Part shown: positions 11,501-23,600 of the stretch, one piece after another
Layout: every line of letters starts with the position of its first letter
Position numbering within the stretch: position 1 is the first letter of the stretch
The notes under the pieces: model-generated
Database searches by the model: none
Told to the model about the DNA's origin: nothing
Seen by the model: the letters and a program-made list of their open reading frames with translations, nothing else
Source: Hordeum vulgare subsp. vulgare
Lineage: Eukaryota > Streptophyta > Magnoliopsida > Poales > Poaceae
Reading direction: 5' to 3'
DNA length: 64,000 bases
NCBI RefSeq assembly: GCF_904849725.1
Contig: NC_058518.1
Location: forward strand, 415,779,081 to 415,843,080
Translations under genes and position numbers: made by a program

Positions 11501-11743
11501 GACTGACATGAGGTTAAATCCAAGGGATTCAACAAGCATCACTTTGTCCATGTGCCTATCCTTGGAAATAGCCACTTTGCCAAGTCCCAAAACCTTGCTT
11601 TTACCTTTGTCAGCATATGTGATTTGCTTCAGAGGTGATGGAGTTAGTGGTATATTCATCAGCAAGCTTTTATCACCAGTCATGTGATGTGTGCAGCCAC
11701 TATCAAGAACCCACTCAGTACTCTTGGGTTTGTCATCCTGCAT
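8573..11743 (-). pseudogene. pol: Sirevirus pol: protease end, integrase, reverse transcriptase, RNase H
   Basis: This is a single frame of 1057 codons on the minus strand, broken by one TAG at 10910-10912. The retroviral-type aspartic protease motif DSGCTHHM is near the start. The GAG-pre-integrase zinc finger region follows (the HRRLGHAGMRN stretch), then the integrase core with MDLFGP, VDDYSRYTW and SDNGT. The stop falls directly after SDNGT. After it the frame continues through the rest of integrase into the reverse transcriptase, with [11 protein letters not shown] and the catalytic YVDDIIFG. RNase H follows with [18 protein letters not shown] and the CDNESAI motif, ending at 8573. Order and motifs are those of Copia Pol. 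Apart from the stop the domains look complete. Confidence 0.93.
10910..10912 (-). other. In-frame TAG in Sirevirus integrase
   Basis: The TAG follows directly after the conserved SDNGT stretch of the integrase core, and the frame continues unbroken on both sides. It separates the protease/integrase-core half from the RT half. Confidence 0.9.
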
Positions 11744-12048
11744 ATGAATTAGTACAACTTACCATCTCATATGCTTCATACTTGAAGAATATGATATCAA
11801 TTTCATCACATAGGAATTTCATCATAACAGAATTATAAGGACGTGTGAAATATTTCTATTTCATCAATATGAGCTTGCGTCCTATCAAGCATTTCCTCAG
11901 GTCTCCAGGAAATTCTTAAGATGATGATTTTCATCTGGAGACCTGACCTCCAGAAGTGATTAGTTCAATTTCTTCACCACCCACATCTGAAGGGGCGGTA
12001 AAGCATTCATCATCCTGCGAGCACCATATGAGAAAGGGGGCATTTAAG
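11744..12048 (-). other. Decayed gag-pol junction of Sirevirus
   Basis: About 300 bp without an open frame joins gag to pol, and the two frames differ by one or two bases. A GTAAGT motif and a TATGCAG lie about 25 bp apart near 11760-11740 and look like short splice signals, but I would not call an intron on this. Most likely the protein once continued through here and has since decayed. Confidence 0.5.
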
Positions 12049-14481
12049 CTAATGCACTTCTCTTAACAGTAGGGGGTTAAAGTACTCATATGGATATGCA
12101 CAGAATTGGTTTGAGGATTTATGAACATAATGATTTGAAGAATAACGCTCATATTCATGTTCCTTGTAGTTTCCCTGCATGTTAGAAGCATTAGCACGGG
12201 TACGAGCATAGTTTTGACCAGTTGAGGATTTTGATCCTCTTGAAGACTTTGGTCCTCCGGAGGAATTTGATCTGGGGTTCAAATTCTTCATCGGTGGTGT
12301 CATGAAGACATTCACCTGAAGATTTTCAAGGCAACTTTTGGGAACCCAGATTTTCTTCAAGGGAGGGCCATTCCTGCAGTTAGTTCCAACATATCGAGCA
12401 AATACTTCACCAGATTGATTTTTGAACAGTTTATAGTTGGAGTAAAATTACTCATCTGAGGGATAGGATAATTCACATGAAAAGCCAGTGAGATTGGATG
12501 GATCAAAAGGAGGCCCACTAGCAGCAACCCATGAGGTTTTGGGATACTGCTCAGGTTTCCAATAAGATCCATCATCATTCGATTTCCTCTCAAAGGCAAT
12601 TCCTTCTTTCCTCGGGTTCCTGTTCAAGATCTGCTTTTTGAGCACATCACAAAGGGTTTGATGTCCTTTGAGACTTTTGTATATGCGTGTCACATACAAT
12701 TCCTTCAGCCCTGCATTTTCATCAGTGATATTTGTGTTTTCCTCATGTGAGGAATTTGACACTACATGAGCAGTTGAAGAATTTGTAGCAATTGAAGCAT
12801 TTGATGATTCTAGTGAAGAATTAGCAGTTTCATGTTCAATGCATTTAAGACATGGAGGAATGAACTCGGCTTGAGCGGCACTGATATGTTGAGCTAGTAA
12901 TGAATCATTTTCCATACGAAGATCATCATGAGAAATCCTCATCTTCTCTAGATCAAGTTTCCTTTGAAGAAATTCATAGGAAAGTTTCTCATGATCAGTG
13001 AGGAGTGTATCATGACGATCTTGAAGATTATCAAATCTAGACTGAAGACTTTTCACATCTTCAGTGAGGATTTGGGTAAGATTCATTTCATCATTCAACG
13101 GATCATCGCTTCTATCTAGCAGTTTCTGAAGCTTTTCCAAGGGAGTTTGTTGTTTAGTGGCAATGAGAGCAAGTTTACTGTAACTGGGTTTTTTATAATC
13201 ATCAGGTTCACAGTCACTTGAGTCAGAGGAGGAAGCATCATTCGGTACCTTTGAACCTTTTGCCATGAAGCAATAGGTTGGAGCGAAGTCATCAGCATAA
13301 TCATGAGTGTGAATGGTGTTATCATTTTCTTCAAGGTTGAAGATTGACTTGCTGACGAATGTGGTTGCAAGTGCAAGACTAGCCTGTCCGGATTCTGAGT
13401 CTTCATCAGAACCCTCCTCTTCATCACATTCCTCTGATTCTGCCTCGGGATCCATTTCCTTGCCAATAAGTGCCCGAGCCTTTCTGAAACTAGTCTTCTT
13501 GTGCGATGAGGACTTTGAAGATGAGGATTTTGAAGATTTCTTCTTTTTCTTCGAGTCATCCTTGTATTTCTTCTTCTTTGATTCCTTTCCCCAACGAGGA
13601 CAATCAGCAATGTAGTGACCTGATTTCTTGCATTTGTGGCAGGTTCTTTTCTTGTAGTCCTCAGATGAAGATTCTGATTTCCTCATATCTCTTCTTGAAA
13701 ATTTACCGAACTGGCCACGTCGTGTAAATCTCTGGAATTTCCTCACAAGCATTGCAAGCTCCTGTCCAAATTCTTCAGGATCACCAATGCTATCATCCGA
13801 ATCTTCTTCTTCAGACGAGGAAATTGCTTTAGCCTTCAATGCACGTGGTCTAGAATAGCTTGGTCCATATAGATCTCTCTTTTCTTCTTGTTGGAATTCA
13901 TGAGTATTGAGTCTTTCGAGTATATCAGCTGGATCAAGCATCTTGTAGTATGGTCTTTCTTGAATCATCAGAACTAAAGTATCAAATGAAGAATCCAAAG
14001 ATCTTAGCAGTTTCTTCACAACTTCATGATCAGTAATGTCTCGAGCTCCCAGTGCTTGCAGTTCATTTGATATGTCAGTGAGGCAATCAAAGGTATCTTG
14101 GCGGCTTTCATTGTCAAACCTCTTGAAGCGATTGAATAGATTGCGAAGAACATCAACGCGAGAATCACGCTGGGTTGATACTCCTTCATTAACTTTGGAC
14201 AGTCTTTGCCAGATAAGTTTTGCTGAGCCCAAAGCACTCACTCTGCCATACTAGCCTTTTCTCAGATCGCCACAGATGATATTCTTCGCTTGAGAATCAA
14301 GTTGCTTGAATTTCTTCACATCAGCAGCAGAGATGATGGGGACACCATGTTCCACAATATACCAGAGATCATTGTCAATAGCTTGTAGATGCATCTGCAT
14401 CTTGGTATTCCAGAAGGGAAAGTCCTTTCCTTCGAAAGTAGGACATGCTGCAGTAACCTTAATCATGCTCGCAGTTGACAT
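12049..14481 (-). pseudogene. gag: Sirevirus gag, interrupted by two stops
   Basis: The minus-strand frame of about 810 codons starts MSTASMIKVTAACPTFEG and carries the DUF4219/UBN2-type Copia Gag fold in its first third. It then has one CCHC zinc knuckle (CHKCKKSGHYIADC) flanked by Lys/Ser-rich tracts, followed by a long acidic and coiled-coil-like C-terminal part. That long extension is typical of Sirevirus Gag. In-frame stops at 14251-14253 (TAG) and 12448-12450 (TAA) break it. Both lie inside sequence that continues in the same frame. Gag would have formed the particle and, through the knuckle, bound the element RNA. Confidence 0.9.
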
Positions 14482-14534
14482 AACTAAAACTCAAGGTGGT
14501 TAAACCAAAATCACACAGAACAAGGGAGTACCTT

Positions 14535-14546
14535 GCTCTGATACCA
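14535..14546 (-). promoter_or_regulatory. Primer binding site of Sirevirus (initiator tRNA-Met)
   Basis: TGGTATCAGAGC on the minus strand, two bases after the 5' LTR end at 14549. It matches the 3' end of plant initiator tRNA-Met, the usual Copia primer, and fixes the element's orientation. Confidence 0.93.
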
Positions 14547-14548
14547 AT

Positions 14549-15926
14549 TGAAAGTGCGTTATATCGACTAACTGAGGAAATTCCTTTTGAGGAAATTCCT
14601 CACTGATGACTAACTTACAGCGGAAACAGTAAAGGATCAGGAGTGCAAAATTTCACTACAGTAGTTTTTCAGGATGAAGAATAAGAAAACAGCTTGCAAA
14701 GTATGCAGGCACGTAGAAAACAGATGAGGATTAACTTGAGTGAAGAATTTGGGGTTGAGGAATTTTAGAGAAAGTCTTCAGCTAATTCTTCAAACAGTGA
14801 CAGTGGAAATCATCAACACATAATCTGAGGAATATAAAGAGTTGAGGAAATAGAACCCGTTTCAAAGTGAAGACAGTAGTTGATGACCCAGTTCCAACTG
14901 CTGTGACAGTTGTACATCTGGTTTGGAGCGGCTTGGTATTGAAACCAAAAGGCACACAGTCCCGGGACACACAGTCCCTACCGTATTCTCCTTGGGCTAA
15001 GAACACACAATCCTCGCCCAGCACTCGTGGTAAATATTGAGGGCAGACTTCCAAACCCTCACAAACTTGGTCACCCGGCGATCCACAATTGACTGCTGGA
15101 TTGCTCTAGACCATGACGCCTAACCGTATGGAGGATGCACAGTCCTCAAAGGTAAAAGGCTTCAGTCCCACATAGGACAACTTCTTAAGTGATGCTCAAT
15201 CACTTGGTTCTCGGTTTGTGGTTTGGTGTTTGGGGTATTTCCTCACTGATGAATTACTCTCGAAGACTCTGAGGAATTTGGGTTGCTCTTATGACAAGTG
15301 TCAGTTTCTAATGGAGCAGCCAACCAACTAATGGTTGTGGGGCGGCTATTTATAGCCTGGGAGCATCCCGACATGATTTGACATTAATGCCCTTAAATAA
15401 TATGACCGTTGGTGTGGATAAGAGCAATGATGTGGCGTGGCTATCGAAACGGTCGAGACCCTCAACTGTGAGAGTCCTCATGTCACTCATATTCCTCACT
15501 TGAGGCTTTTGGTAGGATTAGGCTTGGGTTGAGCATCATGAGGAAATTCATTCCAATGTGTTACCTCGACCCCCTTTAACAATACGGTGTTCCTATTACT
15601 CAAGTATGAAGAAAACAAAACAGAAAGAGTAAATCTTCATGCTTCAAAGTCTTCAGAATGATTTTCTTCGGGACACAGCGAATTCCTCAATTTCAATATC
15701 TTCATGAGGAATATCAATTTTATCGCAAATTCTTCGCGATTCAAACCTTCAGCTTCAGACCAATTTCTTCAACCGAAGATATATATTTTTAGTTGTCGAT
15801 ATTCATCTTATATTTCAAACTCCTCAGCGACTTATAGATCATGTGTACACTCAAGAACACATTAGATACTTAACCTATAAGTCATCAAACCACCAAAATC
15901 ACTAGGGGGCACTAGATGCACTTACA
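14549..15926 (-). repeat. 5' LTR of Sirevirus element
   Basis: It starts TGTAAGTGC at 15926 and ends CACTTTCA at 14549 on the minus strand. It is 20 bp shorter than the 3' LTR, chiefly because of a rearranged stretch at 14565-14590. The TATA box is at 15347-15354. Confidence 0.93.
15347..15354 (-). promoter_or_regulatory. TATA box of Sirevirus 5' LTR
   Basis: TATAAATA on the minus strand, inside the short palindrome GGCTATAAATAGCC. It is about 570 bp from the upstream LTR end and is the probable start region for the full-length transcript. Confidence 0.7.
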
Positions 15927-15931
15927 CAGGG
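15927..15931. repeat. Target-site duplication CAGGG, right copy
   Basis: Identical to 1519-1523 and immediately adjacent to the Sirevirus 5' LTR. Confidence 0.95.
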
Positions 15932-16134
15932 CAGCCGCCCTGCCGCATCGGGGGCCACGAGGGGCCCTGCTGTGTGTGTTCGACGAAGGTGGTGGCCGCG
16001 ACGATGGTGGGCCCATAACGGCGGTCCAACGCCAAGCACTTGGGGGTGTGCAGTGAGCATCGGCCATGGGGTCCGTGAAACTGGCGGTGAATCCAGAGCT
16101 GGAGAATGGCTGCGCACCCCTACGTGCCGCCAAA
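15927..16134 (-). mobile_element. Element B (Gypsy) leader with putative primer binding site
   Basis: On the minus strand the LTR at 16135 is followed at 16134-16117 by TTTGGCGGCACGTAGGGG. This resembles the TTTGGCGCC-type primer sites of many plant Gypsy elements, with substitutions. GC-rich leader sequence follows and continues at 1523 after the Sirevirus insertion. The short minus frame starting near 16133 is not a recognisable protein. Confidence 0.55.
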
Positions 16135-16939
16135 TGTCGGAATCAGGGCTCCACATACTCAGGAAAGGTTCGAACTCTCGGGTGTGCTCGCTCTCCAACC
16201 CTGTTCTACCTCTCAACTTCACAGCAACTCTGCGACAACTCGATCTAAGGAAAGCAAACCAGAACATGCAAGCAGTTTACCTAGGTTCTGGACACCTTGC
16301 GGTGTAAAACCCTACTCCTCCTTGTCTGGATTGCTTGAGGTGAAAGACGAGTACAAGGGATGGGGTGTTGCCCTAGTCGAGATAATGAGGACCTGATTAT
16401 CCTCCCTTACTACAGAGGTCGAGCCTCTCTTTTATACTGGCCTTGGTCCTCTTCCCTTGAAAACATTGGCAGGAAGGGTTGCCACAACGACCATTTGAAA
16501 GGGGAGAAGACTGTAGTCCGCCCTGACAAAGGTGGTCTTATCGTGCAAAAGCCTTTCTCCATGACGCGCTAGTGGGCTCGAGAATGACCTCCATCCTGCC
16601 GAAGCCCCAACCTCGGTCCTCTTGCACCGATCAGGTAACCTTTGTGAGTTGCTTTGGAAGCCCGTTAGTTAGCCCCACTCCCTTAGTACGGAAGTGGAAA
16701 TACTCCCTACCCCTGCGAGCTGGCACCGCTCTTGCACCGTCTGTGCAGCTTGCATCACCCACGTGAAGGCACATGGTCTGAGGACCCTGCGAGGTTTCTC
16801 CTGACAAGATCGTTCTGCGAGAGCCTCCGGGGTGGCCCTAAGTGATGATTCCCACACGCTTCCCTCATGAGGGCCCTCCTCACTGGGCTTGCCGACGGGC
16901 CTGGGTACCCCCGGTCCCAGGGGCCCGATAGTATGCCCA
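16135..16939 (-). repeat. Gypsy LTR (element B, 5' LTR)
   Basis: On the minus strand the segment runs from about TGGGCATAC at 16939 to TTCCGACA at 16135. It has a TATA box (TATAAAA, 16430-16436) in the middle and the primer-site-like sequence just beyond. The 3' end is well placed by that primer site. The 5' end is chosen where RNase H coding sequence of another Gypsy stops, and could be off by tens of bases. The partner LTR is not in the window. Confidence 0.6.
16430..16436 (-). promoter_or_regulatory. TATA box of element B LTR
   Basis: TATAAAA on the minus strand in the context CAGTATAAAAGAGAGGC, about 295 bp before the LTR end, a usual plant Gypsy arrangement. Confidence 0.6.
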
Positions 16940-17044
16940 TTGAAGTTGCCATCTGAAGTCCGTGCAATAGAGCCTCATATTCGACCGCACTGTTGGAATG
17001 TGTGAGGGTCTGATGACGAGATGATGGATATACTTCTCACTCCT
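16940..17044 (-). pseudogene. Gypsy RNase H fragment (element A)
   Basis: About 105 bp on the minus strand encode a piece ending HSNSAVEYEALLHGLQMATS. This fits the part of Ty3/Gypsy RNase H usually seen as AEYEALLHGL. Just upstream the frame shifts. The fragment is cut on one side by the element B LTR and on the other by the element C LTR. It is a relic of the oldest layer visible in this window. Confidence 0.7.
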
Positions 17045-18668
17045 TGTTGGTTACCCCAAGTGGAAGGTAGAGATGTAGTCAACAGCTAGTTTTCCCTTAC
17101 ACAGAGACTGTAAGGTTATCGAACCACGAGGACTCCTAGGATCAACAAGTAGGTGTCCCCTGCCCTGGCGCAAGCAGAAGACGTGGACCTGCACACACAC
17201 AAATAACTTTGCTCCCAACGGGTACAGAGAGGTTGTCAATCTCTCCGGCCTTGTAGTTTGCAAAGGATCAAAACACAAGCGGGAATAGTGACAGTGATTG
17301 CAATGCAAAAGTAAATAAAAGCAGTAAATGATGGAGGTGTAAGCAATGGTGGTGATATGGACCGGAGTCACATGATGTTCACTAGTGATGTCTCTCTCCC
17401 AAAAGACGATAAACAACTATGCTTGGGTAAACAAATTACAGCTGGGCAATTGATAGAATTATAAACACACCGCAATGCTAATTATGCTACTTGAAAGTTA
17501 GAGGCTCAATAGTAATGGGCAGTACGCCGAGACAAGTAGACCATTTATTCATCAACATCTACTTACTAATCATCCACCTTGAGATATCTATCTAGAACAT
17601 CTCGCTGGTATTAAGTTGCGAGCCCCACCCAAAGTGTAAACTCAAAGAAACAGACAACTGCATTAACAAACTATGTGTAAGGTAAACAATCCTTGCAACC
17701 GTAGTCACAAGCACCCGTTGTTTTCTCCCTGGTGGCAACAACACATACCCTAGTCTCATGTTTCTGTCACTCAAGCTAGACATCAGGGGGCATGAACCCA
17801 CAATCATGCATAAAGCTCCCTCTTGGAGTTACAATCTACTACTCGGCCAAAGCAATAAAAAGCAACGGAGAACATGCATGAATCACTAAAGAACATAATA
17901 TAAAAGGATAATCAAATATATAACTCATCACAATCTGAACATCATCTCAGAATCCATCGGATCCCAGCAAACCGAGCATAGCAATATCATGAAAATTACA
18001 TAGATGCCATGATCGTGTAGGGAAGCTCACAAGGGCTAATCACGGAAGCACAAGATTGGACACAAGACATCACATAGATACTGGTCATGGACTCATGGTC
18101 CAAGGAGGACTACTCACGACACATCCGAGAAGCGTCCATGGCGGTGGATAAGCTCCTGGAGGTCAATCCTCCCTTCGACAGGGTTCCAGGAAGAGGTCTC
18201 CTGACGCTCCCAATCTTGGAAGCGCTGCAGCGGCGGAACGATGGAGAAATTCGTGATTATGGATGTGATGGAAGGGTTTCCTCTCGGAGGAGTAAATATA
18301 GGCCAAAGGAGGGTGTCACAAGAGGTGGGACCCACCCAGGCGGCCTGTGGGCGCGTCCAGGGGCCACGCCGTGCCGAAAGGTCGCCTAGGCAGGCCCTGG
18401 CCCCCCTCTGGCCCATCTTCGGTGATCTGGAAGCTTCCGTTACGCTGATTTTTATATATTTTTCTCAGGATTTTTGGGGCTTCGGAAAATTGGGTAAAAG
18501 CCCCTGCAAAAAAGACATCAGCACACAGAAACTGGCACTGGGTGCACTAAGTTAGTAGGTTAGTCCAAATATGTGTAAAAAGATATAAAAGTGTAGCAAA
18601 ACATATAACAATGTCACCCAAAAGATCATGGAACAAGCAGAAATTGTAGATACGTTTGGGACGTATCA
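17045..18668 (-). repeat. 3' LTR of non-coding Gypsy element C
   Basis: On the minus strand it starts TGATACGTCCCAAACG at 18668, after a polypurine tract, and ends GGTAACCAACA at 17045. The start is the same TGATACGTC type as elements H and I. Further in, it shares with element I the block that includes GGTTGTCAAT. The partner LTR must lie beyond 64000, so no duplication can be checked and the left end is a best estimate. Confidence 0.78.
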
Positions 18669-18682
18669 ACATCCCCAAGCTT
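18669..18682 (-). promoter_or_regulatory. Polypurine tract of element C
   Basis: AAGCTTGGGGATGT on the minus strand directly adjoins the LTR start at 18668. The equivalent tract of element I is at 58632-58646. Confidence 0.75.
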
Positions 18683-20623
18683 AATTCCTGCTCGTCCTCG
18701 AGTAGGTAAATGATAACACAATAATTTCTGTGGTGACATGCTAACACACATATAAGAACTTCAAAGTAAGCAAGTAAGATATGCAATTCAAGTCAAGATA
18801 ATAACAAGCAAGAGTCTATATCTAGTATTGATGTTAGCAAAGTAATAACATAATGGTGCAAGAGCTCTCGTTGTCCGTGACTCGAATGTCTCCAAATGGT
18901 GTTTGCATGCAAGAAGTGGGAGACGGGTTGAGATCATAATTTTTTTTAATTGATAACTCAATATACTAAACCTCACACTTGGTCTCCTTCGGAGTCTTAT
19001 TTTGACTCATCCCTAGACCACTAGTCAGGCACAAGTCAAAATGATCCTCTCCCTTTGAACTTTGAGCACTCATGCAATGAATGAGCGCAAGCAAGATATG
19101 GTGGCACTTAGGATGGCAAATAGAATAATGATGGGGAAGGAAGACAAAAAGGGTGTGAAAGGCTCACATGAATGAGGACAACCATAGGCGAGAGAAAGCC
19201 AAATGATAGATATGATGTGAGGAGTAGGGATTGCCATGTAAGAGATGCACATATGAGCTAAGGTAAGCTCTCCAATGGAACTAGTGGGGGTGCATCCAAC
19301 TTGCTTGCTCATGAAGACCAAGAGCTCATTTTAGGAGGATCATCATTGGAATATACAAGGAAAGTTCTATAGTGTAAGGGTCCCCACATAGTTATGCATG
19401 AATGATAATCTCTATGTAGTACAAATATAGCAATGGAGTACGAGTGTGGATCTTTCAAAAGGAATAGTAGTGTTGCCCCCTTCTCTCTTTTTATTTCTTT
19501 TTTTGTGACCTCTTTGGCTCTTTCTATTTATCTCTCATTTGTCCTCTTTGGGATCTTTTCCTCACTTAAGGGCAACACTCTATGTTTTCCAATAATAAAA
19601 AGAAGATCATCACAGTTTATAAGAAGTACTCAACATAAAGACAAGTGAAAACTATCATGATGTATGCAAATGTATGCCTCTCCAGTGTAGCAGGATATGC
19701 AATGAAACTAGTGCGTCATGTATCAATAAAAAGGGCAAGGCCCAACTAGCATGCAACTCCTCGATCAAGCAAAATCATGTATGGCATGAAGATCAAGCCA
19801 TGAGATGGTGCATGTTGCATGACAATGTATCTCGGAAAGTCTATGGAAATGCCTTAATAGGTAGGTATGGTGGCTGTTTTGAGGAAAGATATAATGAGGC
19901 TTATGATGATAGAGCGTATCATGCCAAGGGTTTGGATGCGCCGGCGAAGTTTGCACCAACACTCAAGATGAGAAAGGCAATGCATGGTACCAAAGAGGCT
20001 AGCAAAATATGGATGGTGGAAGTGCCAACAATCAAATACTCACATTAGTCTGAAGAACTCATACACTTATTATCGGTAACTCTCTATCTAGTTAGGACAT
20101 TCACAAAGAGACAAGTACCCCGAGGAGGAGTGTTTGGGGGTTTGGTTATCTTTGCGCATCCTCGACCCATGGTAACGTGAGGGTACTCTATATATTCCAA
20201 CCCCTCGAGAGGTTAGCGATCAATTTAGTAGCTAGAGTTCGCAACTAATTTTTAGTTTTTGAAAAACACACGGATTTCCCAAAATACGACACCTATCACT
20301 AATAGGCTCAAGCTCTTGGCACCAATAGTCCAAACATTACTCAAATCAATACCTCAAAACTATTGCAAGTTACTACTATACTTCAATAGCAACCTCAATT
20401 ACCTACTCATGCAAGACACACAACTAGGTGCAACGAGCCAACTCTCTAAACAACAAAAGCATGATAACTCAAGAGAGTTCCAAAAGCAACCTAAATAAAA
20501 GCTCTTAAAAAGATATAGCATGAAAAATAAGAGCTAAGCATTACAATAGCTATGCAAAGATAGACAACACACAAAAGAGATAAGCATGAAAACCTATGTT
20601 GTGTTCTAGAGTGGAATGGAGCG

Positions 20624-20628
20624 TGTTT
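20624..20628. repeat. Target-site duplication TGTTT of element D, left copy
   Basis: TGTTT lies directly before the first base of the element D LTR and recurs at 63383-63387 directly after its end, 42.7 kb away. Confidence 0.92.
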
Positions 20629-20642
20629 TGTTGGAAATATGC
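20629..20642 (+). repeat. Element D 5' LTR, first 14 bp
   Basis: TGTTGGAAATATGC, the universal start of Angela/BARE LTRs. The rest of the LTR resumes at 33877 after the Sukkula-like insertion. The last five bases, TATGC, are the left target duplication of that insertion. Confidence 0.92.
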
Positions 20643-23600
20643 TGTCACGCCCAAGATGCGACCCTATCCTCAATTTGGCACGAGGGCCTCGTCAGGGATG
20701 GACGCGCATCTCGTCGTGTCGCAAGAATGGATATCGTTACAAGTACACGTACTAAAAAGAAGAGATATATATAGAGTTGGCTTACACTCGCCACAAGCTA
20801 CATCAGAGTCACATCAGTACATTACATATTCATCAAGACTAAGAGCAGGGTCCGACTACGGACGAAAAACAAACGACAAAATAAGAACGACGTCCATCCT
20901 TGCTATCCCAGGCTGCCGGCCTGGAACCCATCCTAGATCGATGATGATGAAGAAGAAGAAGAAACTCCAAATGAACAATCAACGCGCTCGCGTCAAATAA
21001 CCTTTACCTGTACCTGCAACTGGTGTTGTAGTAATCTGTGAGCCACAGGGGACTCAGCAATCTCATTTCCAAAGGTATCAAGACTAGCAAAGCTTAATGG
21101 GTGAGGTATGGTTAAGTGGTGAGGTTGCAGCAGCGGCTAAGCATATATTTGCTGGCTAAACTTACGAGTACAAGAAAATAAGAGGGGGAAGATCTACGCA
21201 TAACGAACGTGAGCTACTGATGATCAAATGAATGATCCTGAACACCTACCTACGTCAGACATAACCCCACCGTGTCCTTGATCGGAGAAAGATCTCACGA
21301 AGGAGACAGTCACGATTACGCACACAGTTGGCAAGTTTTAATTAAGTTAACTTCAAGTTATCTAGAACCAGTGTTAAACAAAATATCCACGTTGCCACAT
21401 AACCACGGGCACGGCTTTCCGAAAAGATTTAACCCTGCAGGGGTGCTCCAACTAGTCCATCAAAAATTACCACAAGCCGCATAGAAATCCTCAATCACGA
21501 AGCTCGCGATCTCGTCGGATTCCCTAGTGGAAAACATAAACTCTCAGATTACCCAAAGTATCACCGGAATCCCCATGCATAAGATATCTCGTCAAAGGTA
21601 AAACTAATCCAGCAAGGCCGCTCGGCATGTCGACGATCCCAATAGGAGCCGCGTATCTCGTTCTCAGGACACGACGGATAAGCACAGCGTACGGAGGCCT
21701 GATAGAAATTTCCCCGAGTTGCCCCGCGTTGGCCCCGCAAACGGCTCTAGTTTTGGACCAGCACCAACAGCACTGGCCCCTTGTATTATGTAGAATTACT
21801 CCTCGGGTAGCGCTAACTCCCTATCCATTTCAATATTATCAAGTTATTATGTTGGGCAAATGTAGTACCAATGTTGGGCCTTGCCAGACAAGCTTTAATC
21901 TAAAACGAATTATCAAGGGAGTCCCCATAACAACCCCGATCGTGTTAGGAGCGCTCAAATATGGAACATAACACCGGTAGCCGAAACTAAGGGGGCAAAG
22001 GTGGAACAAAACACCAGGCTAGAAAGGCCGAGCCTTCCACCTTTTACCAAGTATATAGGTGCATTAAATTAAATAGCATTTAATATGGTGATATAACAAG
22101 GAATCCATGTTTTCACATGGAAGCAACTGCACCTACAACTATCAACGCTAACAACAGGATTAAGCAAGCAGTAACATAGCCAATCAGTGGTTTGCTAGGT
22201 TGAACAGGTTGAAGGTTTTCATGGCATTGTTGAGAGGCTGATATTTAACATGTGGTAGGCAACGAGACAGAATCGATAGAAGCGGTAAAACTAGCATGAC
22301 AATGATAGTAATGGTATCTGGGGAAATGATCATCTTGCCTGAGATCCCGCTTGGAAGAAGAATGCTTCCGTGAAGTAGACGAACCGACGTAGTCGAAGAG
22401 GTCCTCACAATCCGACACGCTTGCGGAACTCTATCGAGACGGAGCAAATCGGAAACACAAATCAACGCACGGAATTCACCACACGAGGCACAACACAAAT
22501 GATGCATGAACAGCTGGAAACATGCAAGTCACGGCAGGACGATTCATACAATCAAACACTACACATTAAGTGAAGTTCAATATGCAACGAGTTGCATATT
22601 GACGAAACTCCACGTTAAATTATTTAGTTCTATCCCGATTAGACACACGGCAATATTAAATGTGATTAAACATGGCAAGAGGTGAAGCGTAATTAATCTA
22701 CTTATCTAGGCATTTTAAGTGAGGTCGTAAATGACATATAGCATCTCCGAAATGACCCCACGTGTTAATTTACAATTCTGTCCAGATCTGAAGTAATGCA
22801 TTTAATTGGTTGTTAAACAGCAAAACAAATAGGTTCACGTGATTCTACACGTCATGGCAAGCAATCTACACATAAAGAACATCTCCAACGGAGCTACGGA
22901 TCAAAAGATACAAGCACCGCAAGATATGATGGCATGAATGCAATATGTGTGCAACGGCGGTCACGAGCACTTCAAAAACATACATCACGCAAGATAAAAT
23001 GAAACTACACGAGATTCTAAGCAAGTTTCATGTAGGACACGATTAAATCGGAGCTACGGTTCAACATCTACGAGCAAAACAAGAAATGACTACAATCTGC
23101 CAAAATCAGCCACATAGCATTTTCTACGCCTCACAACTTAGGCTACCCAACTCCGATAAGCTCAAGAAAGGCATGGCACGGAAGAGGGCAAGAAGCACTA
23201 CTACAAACAACTAACAACAACTAGCATGGCATCATGTATCACTAGAGAAATAAGTCACAAAAAGGCATCCCACTCACTATTTCAGACTTGGTGAAAATTA
23301 CACCTCATGGAAGTGCAGTTTTCAGCCTGAAGCTATATTGACAGAAGCAAAAACCTAAGCTACAGGACTCCAAATGGCATGAAACTTTACATCATGCTAG
23401 AGAAATACAAGGGGTACAACTAACTCCATTGGACCAACCTCAAAAGAGCTACAGATCACAAGATGCAAGCAAGACAAGACAACAACAAAATATAACAGAT
23501 TCCAGACTTAGAAATATTTCAGCACGTCCAAAACAACACTATTTCTAGCAACTTGAGGGAAATCAAAACACACCTAAACATGCATTTCTATTGCAACTAA

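Larger units (their letters stand above)
1524..15926 (-). mobile_element. Complete Sirevirus (Maximus-like) Copia retrotransposon, 14.4 kb
   Basis: The element is bounded by LTRs of 1398 and 1378 bp that start TGTAAGTGC and end CACTTTCA on the minus strand, with a perfect CAGGG duplication. In transcription order it has the 5' LTR (14549-15926), a primer site complementary to initiator tRNA-Met, gag, protease-integrase-RT-RNase H, an extra long frame, polypurine tracts and the 3' LTR (1524-2921). The domain order gag-PR-IN-RT-RH marks Copia. The size and the long frame after pol mark the Sirevirus lineage, of which Maximus is the Triticeae member I recall. In roughly 290 bp of the two LTRs compared by eye I counted about 14 differences, so the insertion is not recent. 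All three coding regions are broken. Confidence 0.93.
18669..20628 (-). mobile_element. Element C internal region, left part, non-coding
   Basis: About 2 kb without a supported coding frame. It resembles the internal region of element I: both begin with a CCCCAAGCTTAA block followed by CGTCCTCGAGTAGG, both contain a TTTTTCTTTT-rich stretch, and both contain TCTCGGAA followed by GGTAGGTATGGTGGC (near 19830-19875 here). It is interrupted at 20628 by element D and resumes at 63383. Confidence 0.75.

Noticed and set aside
11740..11765. Short intron between Sirevirus gag and pol
   Set aside because: GTAAGT and a following TATGCAG are only about 25 bp apart, too short for a plant intron, and flanking sequence is decayed.
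14535..14546. tRNA-Met gene fragment
   Set aside because: The 12-base match is the primer binding site next to an LTR. No cloverleaf sequence surrounds it (likewise at 28946).
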